DNA from: Thermogemmata fonticola
GTDB taxonomy: Bacteria; Planctomycetota; Planctomycetia; Gemmatales; Gemmataceae
DNA: 64,000 nt
Assembly (NCBI RefSeq): GCF_013694095.1
Contig: NZ_JACEFB010000010.1
Location: 98,882-162,881, forward strand
Direction of reading: 5' to 3'
Part shown: in pieces, positions 19,452-28,190 of the stretch
Layout: each line of letters starts with the position of its first letter
Position numbering within the stretch: position 1 is the first letter of the stretch
Made by a program: the position numbers and the translations under genes
The notes under the pieces: generated by a model
The model's database searches: none
The model's input: only the letters and a program-made list of their open reading frames with translations
Told to the model about the DNA's origin: nothing

Positions 19452-22400
19452 TTAGCCTTCGACCACCTCCTCCGAGGCCACAGTGGCCGCAGCTTCCAGT
19501 GCAGTGACTTCCACTCGTTCCTGCTGACCCTCCCCAAAGAACAGGAGCAAGGGACTAGCCACAAAGATGGAGCTGTAAGTACCCACGATCACACCGATGA
19601 GCATGATGAACGAGAAGAGGTGGACTCCTTCCCCGCCAAAGGCGTAGAGTACGAATGCGACGAGGAAAACGGTCAAACTGGCTAACACGGTGCGCCCCAG
19701 GGTCTGATTGACGCTGTCGTTGATCATTTGCGGCGTCAATCGCGGATCTTTACCACGGACTTCACGGATGCGATCGAACACGACGATGGTGTCATTGACG
19801 GAGTAGCCCACCAAGGTTAGGAGGGCCGCCACCGCCGCCAGGTCGATCTTGAAATCCTGGATGCCCAGCATGTTCATGCCCGGAATGACATGCAAATAAT
19901 GGCAGACGGCGATCGCTCCCAAGGTAAAGCAGAGGTCGTGAATCAGGCAGAGCACTGCTGCCAGACCGAAGGTCCAGTTCCCGAAGCGGAACCACAGGTA
20001 CAGGAGCATCGCTACCCAGCTCGCAAGGATGGCGAAGAGCGCTTGCTGGCGGGTGTCCGCTGCCAATTGGCTATCGAAGACTTCTAACCGTTCCGGTTCC
20101 GGAGCGTTATTGAAAGTTTGCTGGGCTGAACGCAGCACGCGGTCCAGGGTCTCCCGTTGAAGCTTCTGCTGTTCTGGATCAGGTTTAGCTGCCGCGAGTT
20201 GGGAAAACTCTGGCGAACGGCTAACGTCCAGGCGCATCTGGGTATAGCGCCCTTCGACAGCATCTCCTGCCCCCGTCAGGGTAAATACACCCCGCGGATC
20301 ATGCTGGAGAACTACGTAAAATTCCCGCTCCAAGAGCTTTTCGACGTAGGAACGTGAGGTGGGGCGGGAAAATGTCAGATGGACAACGCCACCCTCGACG
20401 GTGTAATCCAGAGTGGCTCCATCGAGGATGGACCGGCCGTTGTCATCACGCAGGAGACGCTGCAAGCTAACGCGTACCAGGTCGTCTTCGCGTTCTGTGG
20501 TGCGAATTGTGAAGTAACGGCTCTTTCCATCGGGGTAACTTTCCCCCGAAAGATACATCTGTTCGACAGACACATCGGGCAAGGTCCGCGCGCGGGCCAG
20601 GACGTTCTGCTTCATCTCTTCGATGTCTATCTCTCCTGCCCGTCCTGGCTTCTGGCTCAGTGTGACCAAAGCCTGGGACGTGCTGCCATCCGGATTCTGA
20701 TAGGTGATCTGATAGATAAAGACGTTGGCCGCCGCGGTTCCTCCCTCGGTCTGATTGATCCAGCGGGCATCGATAGCATTGAGCCAGCGTTGCTGATTCT
20801 CTTCACCGAGAAGATCGCGGAATCCCGCTTTGCCATCGGGGGTACGGGTTAAGGCCCGTTCCTCTCCCTCCTTGAGGCGGCCGGCAAACACCGTTCCGCC
20901 GCGGAAGTCCACGTTCAAGCCATCCTCACCACGATAGAGGAATAACCCCAAGCCTAGCAACGTCAGGATGGTCGTCACTGTGAAAAAGTAGAGGCGATAC
21001 TTCATAGGATTGAAGTTGGGGCGATCAAACAAGCGGAGCATGCGGAGCTGGGTGATCCAGCGACGGACCATGCCGTAGTCAAAAATGAGCCGCGTCATGT
21101 ACAGCGCCGTGAAAAGGCTGATCACCAGGCCTAAAGTCAAGGCAATGGCGAACCCTTTGAGCTGATCGTTGCCAAAGACATAGAGTACGATAGCCGTGAA
21201 GATACTCGTCAGGTGTGTGTCCAGGATGGTGGGCAAGACGCGGGAGTAGCCATTGCGGAGGGCCAAGGCCAGACTGGCCCCCTTGTTCCGTTCCTCGCGG
21301 ATCCGTTCGTAAATAAGGATGTTGGCATCAACGGCCATGCCAAGCGTCAGAACCAATCCCGCCAAGCCGGGCAGAGTAAAGGCAGCATTGACCGCCACCA
21401 TAAAGCCCACTGTGAGCAACAGATTGGCCAGAAGCGCTATACACGCGACCAAACCCGCAAAACGGTAGTAAATGAGCATGAACAGGAGAATTGTCACGAA
21501 GGCCGCAGCGATGGAAAACGTTCCCCGGCGAATCGTGTCAGCCCCCAAGGTGGGACCGATGGTATTTTCACTCACCGGCTTTTCTCGTAATTCGGCAGAC
21601 AAAGCTCCGCTGCGCAGGATGTGCACCAGGCGTTCCACAGTCTTGCGGTCGAATCGCCCGTGAATCTGACCGTGACTGGTAATCTCCTGTTGCAAGGTCG
21701 GTGCGGAGACAATCCGCCCATCCAGGAGAATGGCCAGGTGACGTTCGATGCCGGAGCTTGGCTTGTTCCGCCGAGTGATCCGTCCGAACTGGCGAGCACC
21801 CGCACTGTTGAAGATGAAGTCCACCGCGGGGTTGTAAGCCCGGTCCACACCGACGTTTGCTGTCAGCGTGATGTCGCCTCCAACTCGGAGGGCATCTTCG
21901 GGTGAGACCCGTGTCAGCAGGAAGTACTCGTACTTCTTGCGATCGACCAGTTTCTCCGCCTCGGCTTCGGATTTCCCTTCCCGGATCAACCGCTGTTTCT
22001 CGGCCTCTTCGCGAGCAAGTTGGTCTTCGTCGAGACATTCCCGGCTATACAGCACCATCGCCGCTTGGGAGATATCAAAGACAGGGTTGCGATCACGGCC
22101 GACGAAGAGGACTTTGCGTTCTTGCCGTGCCCGTGCTGCCTCAGCCCACAAGCCGCCGCTCCCCTCGAAACGATTGGACAAACCGAGCGTCTCGCGCTCC
22201 TCCGGAGCTAGCTCGGCCCATTGGTAACGCACAGAGGCCCGCGTTTCACCAATGACGACTTCAAACTCACCCTCAGGTCCTTCCGGCGGCAAACCCTTGC
22301 GAGCACGAGCCTCCAGCTCTGCGGCGTCTTTCCGTTCGAGGGTATCCCGTGCAGCTGCAATCCCTTCGGCGTCATCGTGGCCATTGGCTAGGATGCGAAA

Positions 22401-22823
22401 TTCCAGGACTCCCATCTGCGAGATGAGGCGTTTGATCTCTTCGATCTCTTCCGCCGTCAGATTTTCCCTCCCACGAGCCGAACCTCCTCCCACGGGCAAA
22501 ATGATCTCGATCCGTGTCGTCCCTATAGGCCGAACAGTGACATTTTTGATATCCGTAGGGTCGATCCGCCGCTTGATCTGAGCCGCCAGTTGATTAACCT
22601 CTTCCTGGGTCAACCCTTCGCTGGCACCGCTCGTTCCCGACTGTTGCTCCCCCAATGCCTCCTTGCGGAGCTTGGTCCGCTCCAAGTTGATCTCGTAGAC
22701 TAAGATGGTTCCTCCTGCCAAATCAATACCCAGTTTGTACTTATCAAAGCGGAAGGCGTAGAACGCGGCCAACAAACAGGGAACCAGGCAGATCAGAAAG
22801 CCACGTAGAAAGTTCCGTTGCAT
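19452..22823 (-). CDS. secDF: Fused SecD-SecF protein export subunit
   Basis: A 1123-residue single-chain SecDF, about the sum of SecD and SecF. The complex uses the proton gradient to pull preproteins through SecYEG. The SecD half starts with a helix and KLGIDLAGGTILVYEI; its membrane bundle includes FSIAAAFVTILLFMLIYYR and the amphipathic GMAVDANILIYERIREE. The SecF half begins at about residue 600 (FNPMKYRLYFFTVTT, then LNVDFRGGTVFAG) and has GYSVNDTIVVFDRIREVRG. The periplasmic P1 domain of SecD holds an insertion rich in charged residues. yajC lies just upstream, as in most bacteria. Start SD is weak. Confidence 0.96.
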   Translation of the reverse strand: MQRNFLRGFLICLVPCLLAAFYAFRFDKYKLGIDLAGGTILVYEINLERTKLRKEALGEQQSGTSGASEGLTQEEVNQLAAQIKRRIDPTDIKNVTVRPIGTTRIEIILPVGGGSARGRENLTAEEIEEIKRLISQMGVLEFRILANGHDDAEGIAAARDTLERKDAAELEARARKGLPPEGPEGEFEVVIGETRASVRYQWAELAPEERETLGLSNRFEGSGGLWAEAARARQERKVLFVGRDRNPVFDISQAAMVLYSRECLDEDQLAREEAEKQRLIREGKSEAEAEKLVDRKKYEYFLLTRVSPEDALRVGGDITLTANVGVDRAYNPAVDFIFNSAGARQFGRITRRNKPSSGIERHLAILLDGRIVSAPTLQQEITSHGQIHGRFDRKTVERLVHILRSGALSAELREKPVSENTIGPTLGADTIRRGTFSIAAAFVTILLFMLIYYRFAGLVACIALLANLLLTVGFMVAVNAAFTLPGLAGLVLTLGMAVDANILIYERIREERNKGASLALALRNGYSRVLPTILDTHLTSIFTAIVLYVFGNDQLKGFAIALTLGLVISLFTALYMTRLIFDYGMVRRWITQLRMLRLFDRPNFNPMKYRLYFFTVTTILTLLGLGLFLYRGEDGLNVDFRGGTVFAGRLKEGEERALTRTPDGKAGFRDLLGEENQQRWLNAIDARWINQTEGGTAAANVFIYQITYQNPDGSTSQALVTLSQKPGRAGEIDIEEMKQNVLARARTLPDVSVEQMYLSGESYPDGKSRYFTIRTTEREDDLVRVSLQRLLRDDNGRSILDGATLDYTVEGGVVHLTFSRPTSRSYVEKLLEREFYVVLQHDPRGVFTLTGAGDAVEGRYTQMRLDVSRSPEFSQLAAAKPDPEQQKLQRETLDRVLRSAQQTFNNAPEPERLEVFDSQLAADTRQQALFAILASWVAMLLYLWFRFGNWTFGLAAVLCLIHDLCFTLGAIAVCHYLHVIPGMNMLGIQDFKIDLAAVAALLTLVGYSVNDTIVVFDRIREVRGKDPRLTPQMINDSVNQTLGRTVLASLTVFLVAFVLYAFGGEGVHLFSFIMLIGVIVGTYSSIFVASPLLLFFGEGQQERVEVTALEAAATVASEEVVEG

Positions 22824-22910
22824 AGCAGTATCCGTTGCACGCTCGCTTCCGGGGTGGTTACCCCATCCCCAAGGACCAGTAGGTCGGTGCTCGCAAAGAT
22901 CACACGGGTT

Positions 22911-23273
22911 TCAGTCTTTCTTACTCGCTTCTGCTTCGTCCGATCCCAGAATCTGCACAACTACACTTTTCTTGATTCGCAACCGAGAGTCCTCCGAGCG
23001 GATGACGATTTCATCATCTCCGTCCCGGATTGACACCACGATGCCGACAATCCCCGCGTTGGTCAATACCTTGCTGCCACGCTTGAGCGAGGCCATCAGC
23101 TTTTCCTGTTCCCGTCGTTGCCGCCGGCTTTGCGCGGGAAACACCACCAGCATCAGAAAGAGCATGAACAGAGCTACGATGAATAGGGGGGTCAGAGCAT
23201 TCCCCCCCGGCGCACCGGCTGCCGCTTCCTCTCCTTCCTGCGCGAACAGCATCAATAGGCTTGCGATGATCAT
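22911..23273 (-). CDS. yajC: Sec translocase accessory protein YajC
   Basis: A 120-residue membrane protein that associates with SecDF. One transmembrane helix (PLFIVALFMLFLMLVVFPA) is followed by the family motif RREQEKLMASLKRGSKV and LTNAGIVGIVVSI. I choose the ATG at 23273 (MIIASLLMLFAQ) because the upstream frame adds 24 residues with no match to the family. It precedes secDF by about 90 bases on the same strand, the usual order. Confidence 0.92.
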   Translation of the reverse strand: MIIASLLMLFAQEGEEAAAGAPGGNALTPLFIVALFMLFLMLVVFPAQSRRQRREQEKLMASLKRGSKVLTNAGIVGIVVSIRDGDDEIVIRSEDSRLRIKKSVVVQILGSDEAEASKKD

Positions 23274-24019
23274 TGTTTCACTCTGGTGCCACCGATCACC
23301 CCATCCCACCGTCAAAATCGCCGGAATCGTTGGATGGGCTAACACCCATTGTCGCTTTCCAATCCACCTTGGCTAGGGAACACCGAATTCCCAGTCACCT
23401 GATTCCCCCACCGGGACACCCAACCGATCCCCAGCAGGACGCCATAGCAGGCGGCAAAATCTCCCTCGTCCTTTCTCCCGCGGGTACGGAATAATCAATC
23501 TAGGAATCCTTCTTTCAACGGACAAGACATCGCTCCTTCTCGCCGCCCTTCCGGAATCTTCTTCTCTATTTTGACATTCGGTCGGGATATTTTGGTCATT
23601 CTTCTTCGGGATCTGGATCATCCCATTGGTTCAAAAACCGAGATAGAGGCCCACCGTGATCATCGTCTAGCTTTACCACAGCTTTTCTTCCCCATTCGTT
23701 CTGATGCCAATCTGGTGCGTCTGAGGGGAGCAACCGGTGCAAAGCGCTCTTTACCTGACAATCGGAGCCTGGCATATAGCAGATCGCCTTGGGGAAAGAA
23801 ACGACCGGGGGTCAAACAGGCGAGACGATAACAAAACAGGTGGCAGAACGTACAGGGAAGCTCCACCTATGAGGCTCTGAGCATCCCGTCCTCCGTTGTC
23901 CGCGGGAGTGGAGAACGTAAGGGGGTTGCAAATCCAAGAGCCGACTGTGACGCCAAAAGCTGGGGGGAGCGGACAGGGCGTTCGTCCTCTCGGCAATGGG
24001 ATCTCAGAGGGAGGGGGAA
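23274..24019. other. 750-base divergent intergenic region
   Basis: No gene found. Open frames are short and overlapping and none has a family-like composition. A TTGACA (23571-23576) is present but lacks a good -10 box at normal spacing. Promoters for yajC-secDF (minus) and the two small envelope genes (plus) should lie here. Confidence 0.5.
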
Positions 24020-24562
24020 ATGGTTCTACATCGGCGCACCGGGAAAGCATGGCTCGTGGGTTTAGTCCTGTGCAGTTGGGTGCCCACGGCGTGGGCCGAA
24101 TCTCCACGGCCGCCTCGCATGTCGCTCTGGGACAAACTTTGGAGTAGTCGCCCCAGCAACACGTGGAGTCCCACGGACCGCAGAACGGCAGGAGCGCGGG
24201 GACCGATCGTCATTTCTCCGCTGCCTCCCGAAGTCCAGGCCGAGGCTTTGCGGGCTGAGCAGGAAGCCTACTTGCGGCGGGTGGCTGTGTGTACCGAACT
24301 CCGCAGGGTCGCGGTGGAACGCGGTGATGAGACCCTCTACCGCCAGGCCGACGAGCTGGAGCGCGAGGCAGAAGCCTTATACCGTCTCCGTGTCGGACGC
24401 CTGGGCATTCAACTTCCCCGTTCCCAAGACAAGTTGGCTCACAATAACACCCCACGACTGGACCAAGAGGAACAAATACGCGCAGCAGCTCGGCGTCTGT
24501 CCCCACCATCTCCCTCCATGCCGGCCACTGCCGAGGTCCGTGTCCGGGAGGTGAAACCATGA
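24020..24562 (+). CDS. Exported protein of unknown function
   Basis: An open frame of 180 residues. The start is ATG 24020, which has GAGGGGGAA right before it and gives a clear signal peptide (KAWLVGLVLCSWVPTAWA, cleavage after AWA). Residues about 75-145 are predicted helical and rich in Glu, Arg and Leu (AEALRAEQEAYLRRVAV, ADELEREAEALYRLRV), consistent with a coiled coil. I do not recognise a family. Its stop overlaps the next start by four bases (ATGA), so the pair is translationally coupled. Confidence 0.65.
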   Translation: MVLHRRTGKAWLVGLVLCSWVPTAWAESPRPPRMSLWDKLWSSRPSNTWSPTDRRTAGARGPIVISPLPPEVQAEALRAEQEAYLRRVAVCTELRRVAVERGDETLYRQADELEREAEALYRLRVGRLGIQLPRSQDKLAHNNTPRLDQEEQIRAAARRLSPPSPSMPATAEVRVREVKP

Positions 24563-24885
24563 TGTCAGTTTGGCGATGGCATTTACTATTGATGCTAGCG
24601 ATCATCTGGTTAGGCGCGGGATGTACTCACGTCCGCCCTGTGGGTCCATTCGCCGCCCGCTGGTCTATCCCGTCATCCCAGGCCTCGTCACCGCCATCCC
24701 CTGTCACTGTGCCGGCTCCACGCCCCACCCCACCGATGAATCTAGTGGCTGCCGACGATGTCTTGCCAGATAATCCTTACGCCGCCGTCGCCAAGCTGAA
24801 AAGCGAACTGGAAGCCGATCGCCGCCACCTGCCGGACCCTCCACGCACAGCGGAAATATCCCGCATCCGTGGTCCCCTCCGTTGA
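24559..24885 (+). CDS. Small putative lipoprotein of unknown function
   Basis: A 108-residue protein. The signal sequence ends in lipobox LGAGC (Cys22), so it is probably lipidated. The remainder is Pro/Ser-rich and ends with a short charged segment (AVAKLKSELEADRRHLPDPP). It overlaps the preceding gene by four bases and probably works with it. No family is recognised. Confidence 0.6.
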   Translation: MMSVWRWHLLLMLAIIWLGAGCTHVRPVGPFAARWSIPSSQASSPPSPVTVPAPRPTPPMNLVAADDVLPDNPYAAVAKLKSELEADRRHLPDPPRTAEISRIRGPLR

Positions 24886-25074
24886 CCTAAGAACTGGCTC
24901 CTCTCTGACTATCGACAATCAGCCTCTTCCATAAACTGCCCGTGCCGGCGGAGGGAAAAGGCCCAAAGTTTCCGGGGTCACGAAGTCCTACCGCAATGCT
25001 CACGCCGTCGGGAATAGTTTCGGGAAAGGAATAGAAAGGGACGGTTAGAGTCTGAGTCAATTCGGAGGCTGGAG

Positions 25075-26679
25075 TCAACCTTTTTCGACAAATTCCGCAA
25101 GGCGCAGGACACGAGGAGGCCGACGCAACTTGAGCAAGGCACGCGCTTCGATTTGACGGATGCGTTCGCGCGTGATACCGAACTGCCGAGCGACCACATC
25201 CAGGGTCCGGCACTTGCCATCCTTCAAGCCGTAGCGTAACTCGATGACCTCGCGTTCCCGGGGAGGCAAGCTCCGCAACACTTCCCGGACCCGCTCCTGT
25301 AACAGACGGCGGTCAGCATTTTCTCCCGGAAAAGGATCATGATCATCCCGGAGAAAATCTTCCAAGGCATGATCTCCGTCCCCCCCAAGGGAATCGTTCA
25401 GGCTGACCGGTTGGCGACCCACAATCCGCAGGGAGCGCATCTCATCCATTTTCAAACCAGTCGCGGCGGCGAGTTCTTCATTACTTGGATCCCGTCCGGT
25501 GGCTGCGGACAATTCACTCCGCTTACGCTCCAGGCGAGCGAGTACCGAGATTTGATGGCATGGGACTCGCACGGTGCGGGCATGGTCGTGCAGAGCACGA
25601 GTGATCCCTTGGCGAATCCACCAGGTCGCGTAGGTTCCAAACTTGAATTTCAACCGCCATTCATACTTATCGACTGCCCGCATCAGTCCTCGATTTCCCT
25701 CTTGAATCAGGTCGGAGAAGAGCAGCCCACGATTGCGGTACTTTTTGGCGATCGATACGACTAGGCGCAGATTAGCTTCAGCCAACTTTTGGCGCACCGC
25801 TTGGTACTGGTGGCGCCGTTTGCGGAGGATTTTCAGACTGGCGAACAATTCGGCGGGGGTCATCAGAGCACGCAGCATCACCTCCCGCAACGTTTTTTCG
25901 TGTTGGGCACGTTCAGTAGGAGACGTGGCAATAGCGCGGGCTAACAGAAGGTGGCTGACTTCATCGGCTACGTCGGCCAGTTCATCCATCCACCGTTCTA
26001 GGATTTCGGTCCGCGGAGACAGCTCCTGGGCCAAGCGCCGGCACTTGCGTAAGCGGTACCAGCGATCACGCCGCCATTGTTCCTGGTCTCCCCGGAACTC
26101 GTCGCGAATTCCGGCGGCGAAAACCGCATGTTCCTGGTCCAAAAGATGACACAAGGTGGAAAGATTGGGTTTCAGACGGCTCAGAATCTGACTGCGGGAT
26201 AGTCGCAATTCTTCCGACGAGTAAACATCGATGTGAGGGTCGATCGGCAGGCTCCCCGCCGCGATGCGCTCGAACATTTCGCGCACGCGGAGTAACATCA
26301 GAGGGCAAAGTAAAGCTGCGTTGCGGAATCGATTGCGGTAATACTCCAGACGCTGAGCCAGTTCTAACTCTTCCTCGCGGGTCAAGAGGGGGATAGACCC
26401 CATCTGCCGCAGATAGACGCCGAGCGTATCATCGGCACCGCTTTCTTCCTCGACTTCTTGGGCATTATCCTCGTCGAGGATGGTATCTTCCAGTTCCTCG
26501 TCCCGGAGTTCGTCGATGTCTGGTTCCACGGTGTCGTTCCAATCCAGTTCACACTCTTGAGGAAGGGGCAGTGGTGCTTTGGTAAGCTCCGTATTTTTGC
26601 CGCCATTCCCACTTGGAGTTGGGGTGGCCGCACACTCGGCCTGTGAGACGGTATCATTGGAGCTTGGGCGACTCATCAT
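25075..26679 (-). CDS. RNA polymerase sigma-70 family factor (group 1/2 layout)
   Basis: A 534-residue sigma factor. An acidic N-terminal region of about 90 residues leads to region 1.2 (DDTLGVYLRQMGSIPLLT), followed by a long non-conserved helical region. Region 2 is complete (ANLRLVVSIAKKYRNRGLLF then FSDLIQEGNRGLMRAVDKYE and FGTYATWWIRQGITRAL), region 3 follows, and region 4.2 ends with the DNA-binding helix-turn-helix VVARQFGITRERIRQIEARA. The layout is that of housekeeping or near-housekeeping factors that read -10/-35 promoters. Planctomycetes often have several, so I do not call it rpoD outright. Confidence 0.93.
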   Translation of the reverse strand: MMSRPSSNDTVSQAECAATPTPSGNGGKNTELTKAPLPLPQECELDWNDTVEPDIDELRDEELEDTILDEDNAQEVEEESGADDTLGVYLRQMGSIPLLTREEELELAQRLEYYRNRFRNAALLCPLMLLRVREMFERIAAGSLPIDPHIDVYSSEELRLSRSQILSRLKPNLSTLCHLLDQEHAVFAAGIRDEFRGDQEQWRRDRWYRLRKCRRLAQELSPRTEILERWMDELADVADEVSHLLLARAIATSPTERAQHEKTLREVMLRALMTPAELFASLKILRKRRHQYQAVRQKLAEANLRLVVSIAKKYRNRGLLFSDLIQEGNRGLMRAVDKYEWRLKFKFGTYATWWIRQGITRALHDHARTVRVPCHQISVLARLERKRSELSAATGRDPSNEELAAATGLKMDEMRSLRIVGRQPVSLNDSLGGDGDHALEDFLRDDHDPFPGENADRRLLQERVREVLRSLPPREREVIELRYGLKDGKCRTLDVVARQFGITRERIRQIEARALLKLRRPPRVLRLAEFVEKG

Positions 26680-27059
26680 TTGCGTCTCCGGCTTGGGCGA
26701 AATCCGGAAGGTTCAGTAGGCGAATCCGTCCTTAGCTTGCTGGGAGGATAGCCTCATCTCGACACCTGTGCTCCTAAGATGCCGGCTTCAAGATACCGGG
26801 CGATCCATCACTCAGCTCAGGAACAACCCGAAGAAAAATGTCGAGGGTATCCGGAGGCCGTTCACTCCTTCAAGCTGTAGAACGTTCACTACTGAACCAT
26901 ACGCAAACACCACCGGAAGCGGACAGACGACCGAACGGTCATCCCCCCGCGACCGCACGGCTGACGCTCCATTATACCCGCTCCGAGGTCCCAAGGTGTC
27001 TGTTTCCTCCAATTTCTTGCCGATTTCTGCCCGTGTAAAATCCCCGCAACGGTTATAAC
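26680..27059. other. Divergent intergenic region
   Basis: About 380 bases between the sigma-factor gene (minus) and an esterase gene (plus). No convincing gene or strong hairpin is visible. Promoters for both genes should be here. Confidence 0.5.
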
Positions 27060-28025
27060 ATGCTTGATCGGATCCCGTTGGTTATTGACGGCGTTGAGCG
27101 CTGCTATTGGCGGTGGGTTCCATCGAATGCAAGGGATGTGCCGCTCGTGATGTTCCTTCACGGAACAGGAGCCTCCGCTCCCTGGGCCGATACGGAGACG
27201 GGCTGGTCTCAGGCCGCCCAAAACCATCGGTTCGCTTTGGCTCTACCTGAGGCTTTGCCCCAAAACCCCCTGCTGCCTCCCCATTTCCGGGATAATCCTC
27301 AGCGCTGGAGAGATGAAGCCGATCCACGGTTCCCTTCTCTTTCTCCCCCTACTGGAAGAGGAAAGGTGCTACACTCGACAGTTTCACCCTCTCTACCAAC
27401 CTCCAAAGCAGAACAGGAAGATAGCCAGGAAGGTAGCCAGGAAATCAACGATGTCGCATTTCTGGACACCGTTATGGACCAAATGTTACAGCAGGGATTG
27501 GTCGACCGCCGTCGCGTTTATGTGACCGGTTTTTCCAACGGTGCTGCCATGACTTTCCAGTACGCAGCTCGCCGGAGCCACCGCCTGGCAGCCATCGCCC
27601 CTGTAGCAGGGTATTGCCGCGGCACACTACCACCCTCGACCCATCCCGTGCCCACTCTCTACCTGATAGGGGATGCCGACCCCCTTGTGCCCCTGCATGG
27701 CGGTCAAGTTCCCAGTCCGTGGGAAGGCCGACTTGTCCGTCGGCCCCCTGTCGCCGAATCCCTGGAACGCTGGGCTACCTGGCTTGGATGTTCACCCATC
27801 CCCCGACTGATTGAGGACACACCCCTCTACCGTCGGGAAATCTACCCTGGAACGGTGACGTTTGAGGTGCTCATTGTCAAAGGGCTGGGCCACCACTGGC
27901 CAGGGGGTCGCGGCGGCTGGTCAGCCCGGATCGCCGGTCCTCATCATACCCATCTCAACGCCACAGACATGATCTGGCACTTTTTCCGCCAACACTCGAT
28001 CCCTGAAGTTGCTACGGGTGCATGA
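27060..28025 (+). CDS. Alpha/beta hydrolase, PHB depolymerase/feruloyl esterase-like
   Basis: A 321-residue serine esterase. The oxyanion-side motif MFLHGTGASA is near residue 34, the nucleophile elbow GFSNGAAM near residue 156, the acid in LIGDADPLVP and the histidine in VKGLGHHWPG. These are the marks of the LpqC/poly(3-hydroxybutyrate) depolymerase group, which also contains feruloyl esterases. There is no signal peptide, which fits a cytoplasmic enzyme. A Ser/Glu/Gln-rich insert at about 95-130 is unusual. The upstream ribosome site is poor. Confidence 0.8.
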   Translation: MLDRIPLVIDGVERCYWRWVPSNARDVPLVMFLHGTGASAPWADTETGWSQAAQNHRFALALPEALPQNPLLPPHFRDNPQRWRDEADPRFPSLSPPTGRGKVLHSTVSPSLPTSKAEQEDSQEGSQEINDVAFLDTVMDQMLQQGLVDRRRVYVTGFSNGAAMTFQYAARRSHRLAAIAPVAGYCRGTLPPSTHPVPTLYLIGDADPLVPLHGGQVPSPWEGRLVRRPPVAESLERWATWLGCSPIPRLIEDTPLYRREIYPGTVTFEVLIVKGLGHHWPGGRGGWSARIAGPHHTHLNATDMIWHFFRQHSIPEVATGA

Positions 28026-28190
28026 AGTGTGCACCGATCGTATCCCAGAGGCAGCCATTTACGTCCATTCAAAACTGGACCACTTCAGACAGTCCTTTGT
28101 GAAACCCCGGTCCAATTTCCAAGTTGGGGAGCGAAAAGGGCCAGTCTGAGCTATAATGCGGCAGAAGTTTGAGGGAAACAAGGAACCCGA

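Noticed and set aside
23571..23600. TTGACA promoter
   Set aside because: No acceptable -10 box at 16-18 base spacing.
23620..23650. GGTTCAAAAACC resembling a tRNA T arm
   Set aside because: No acceptor or anticodon stems around it.
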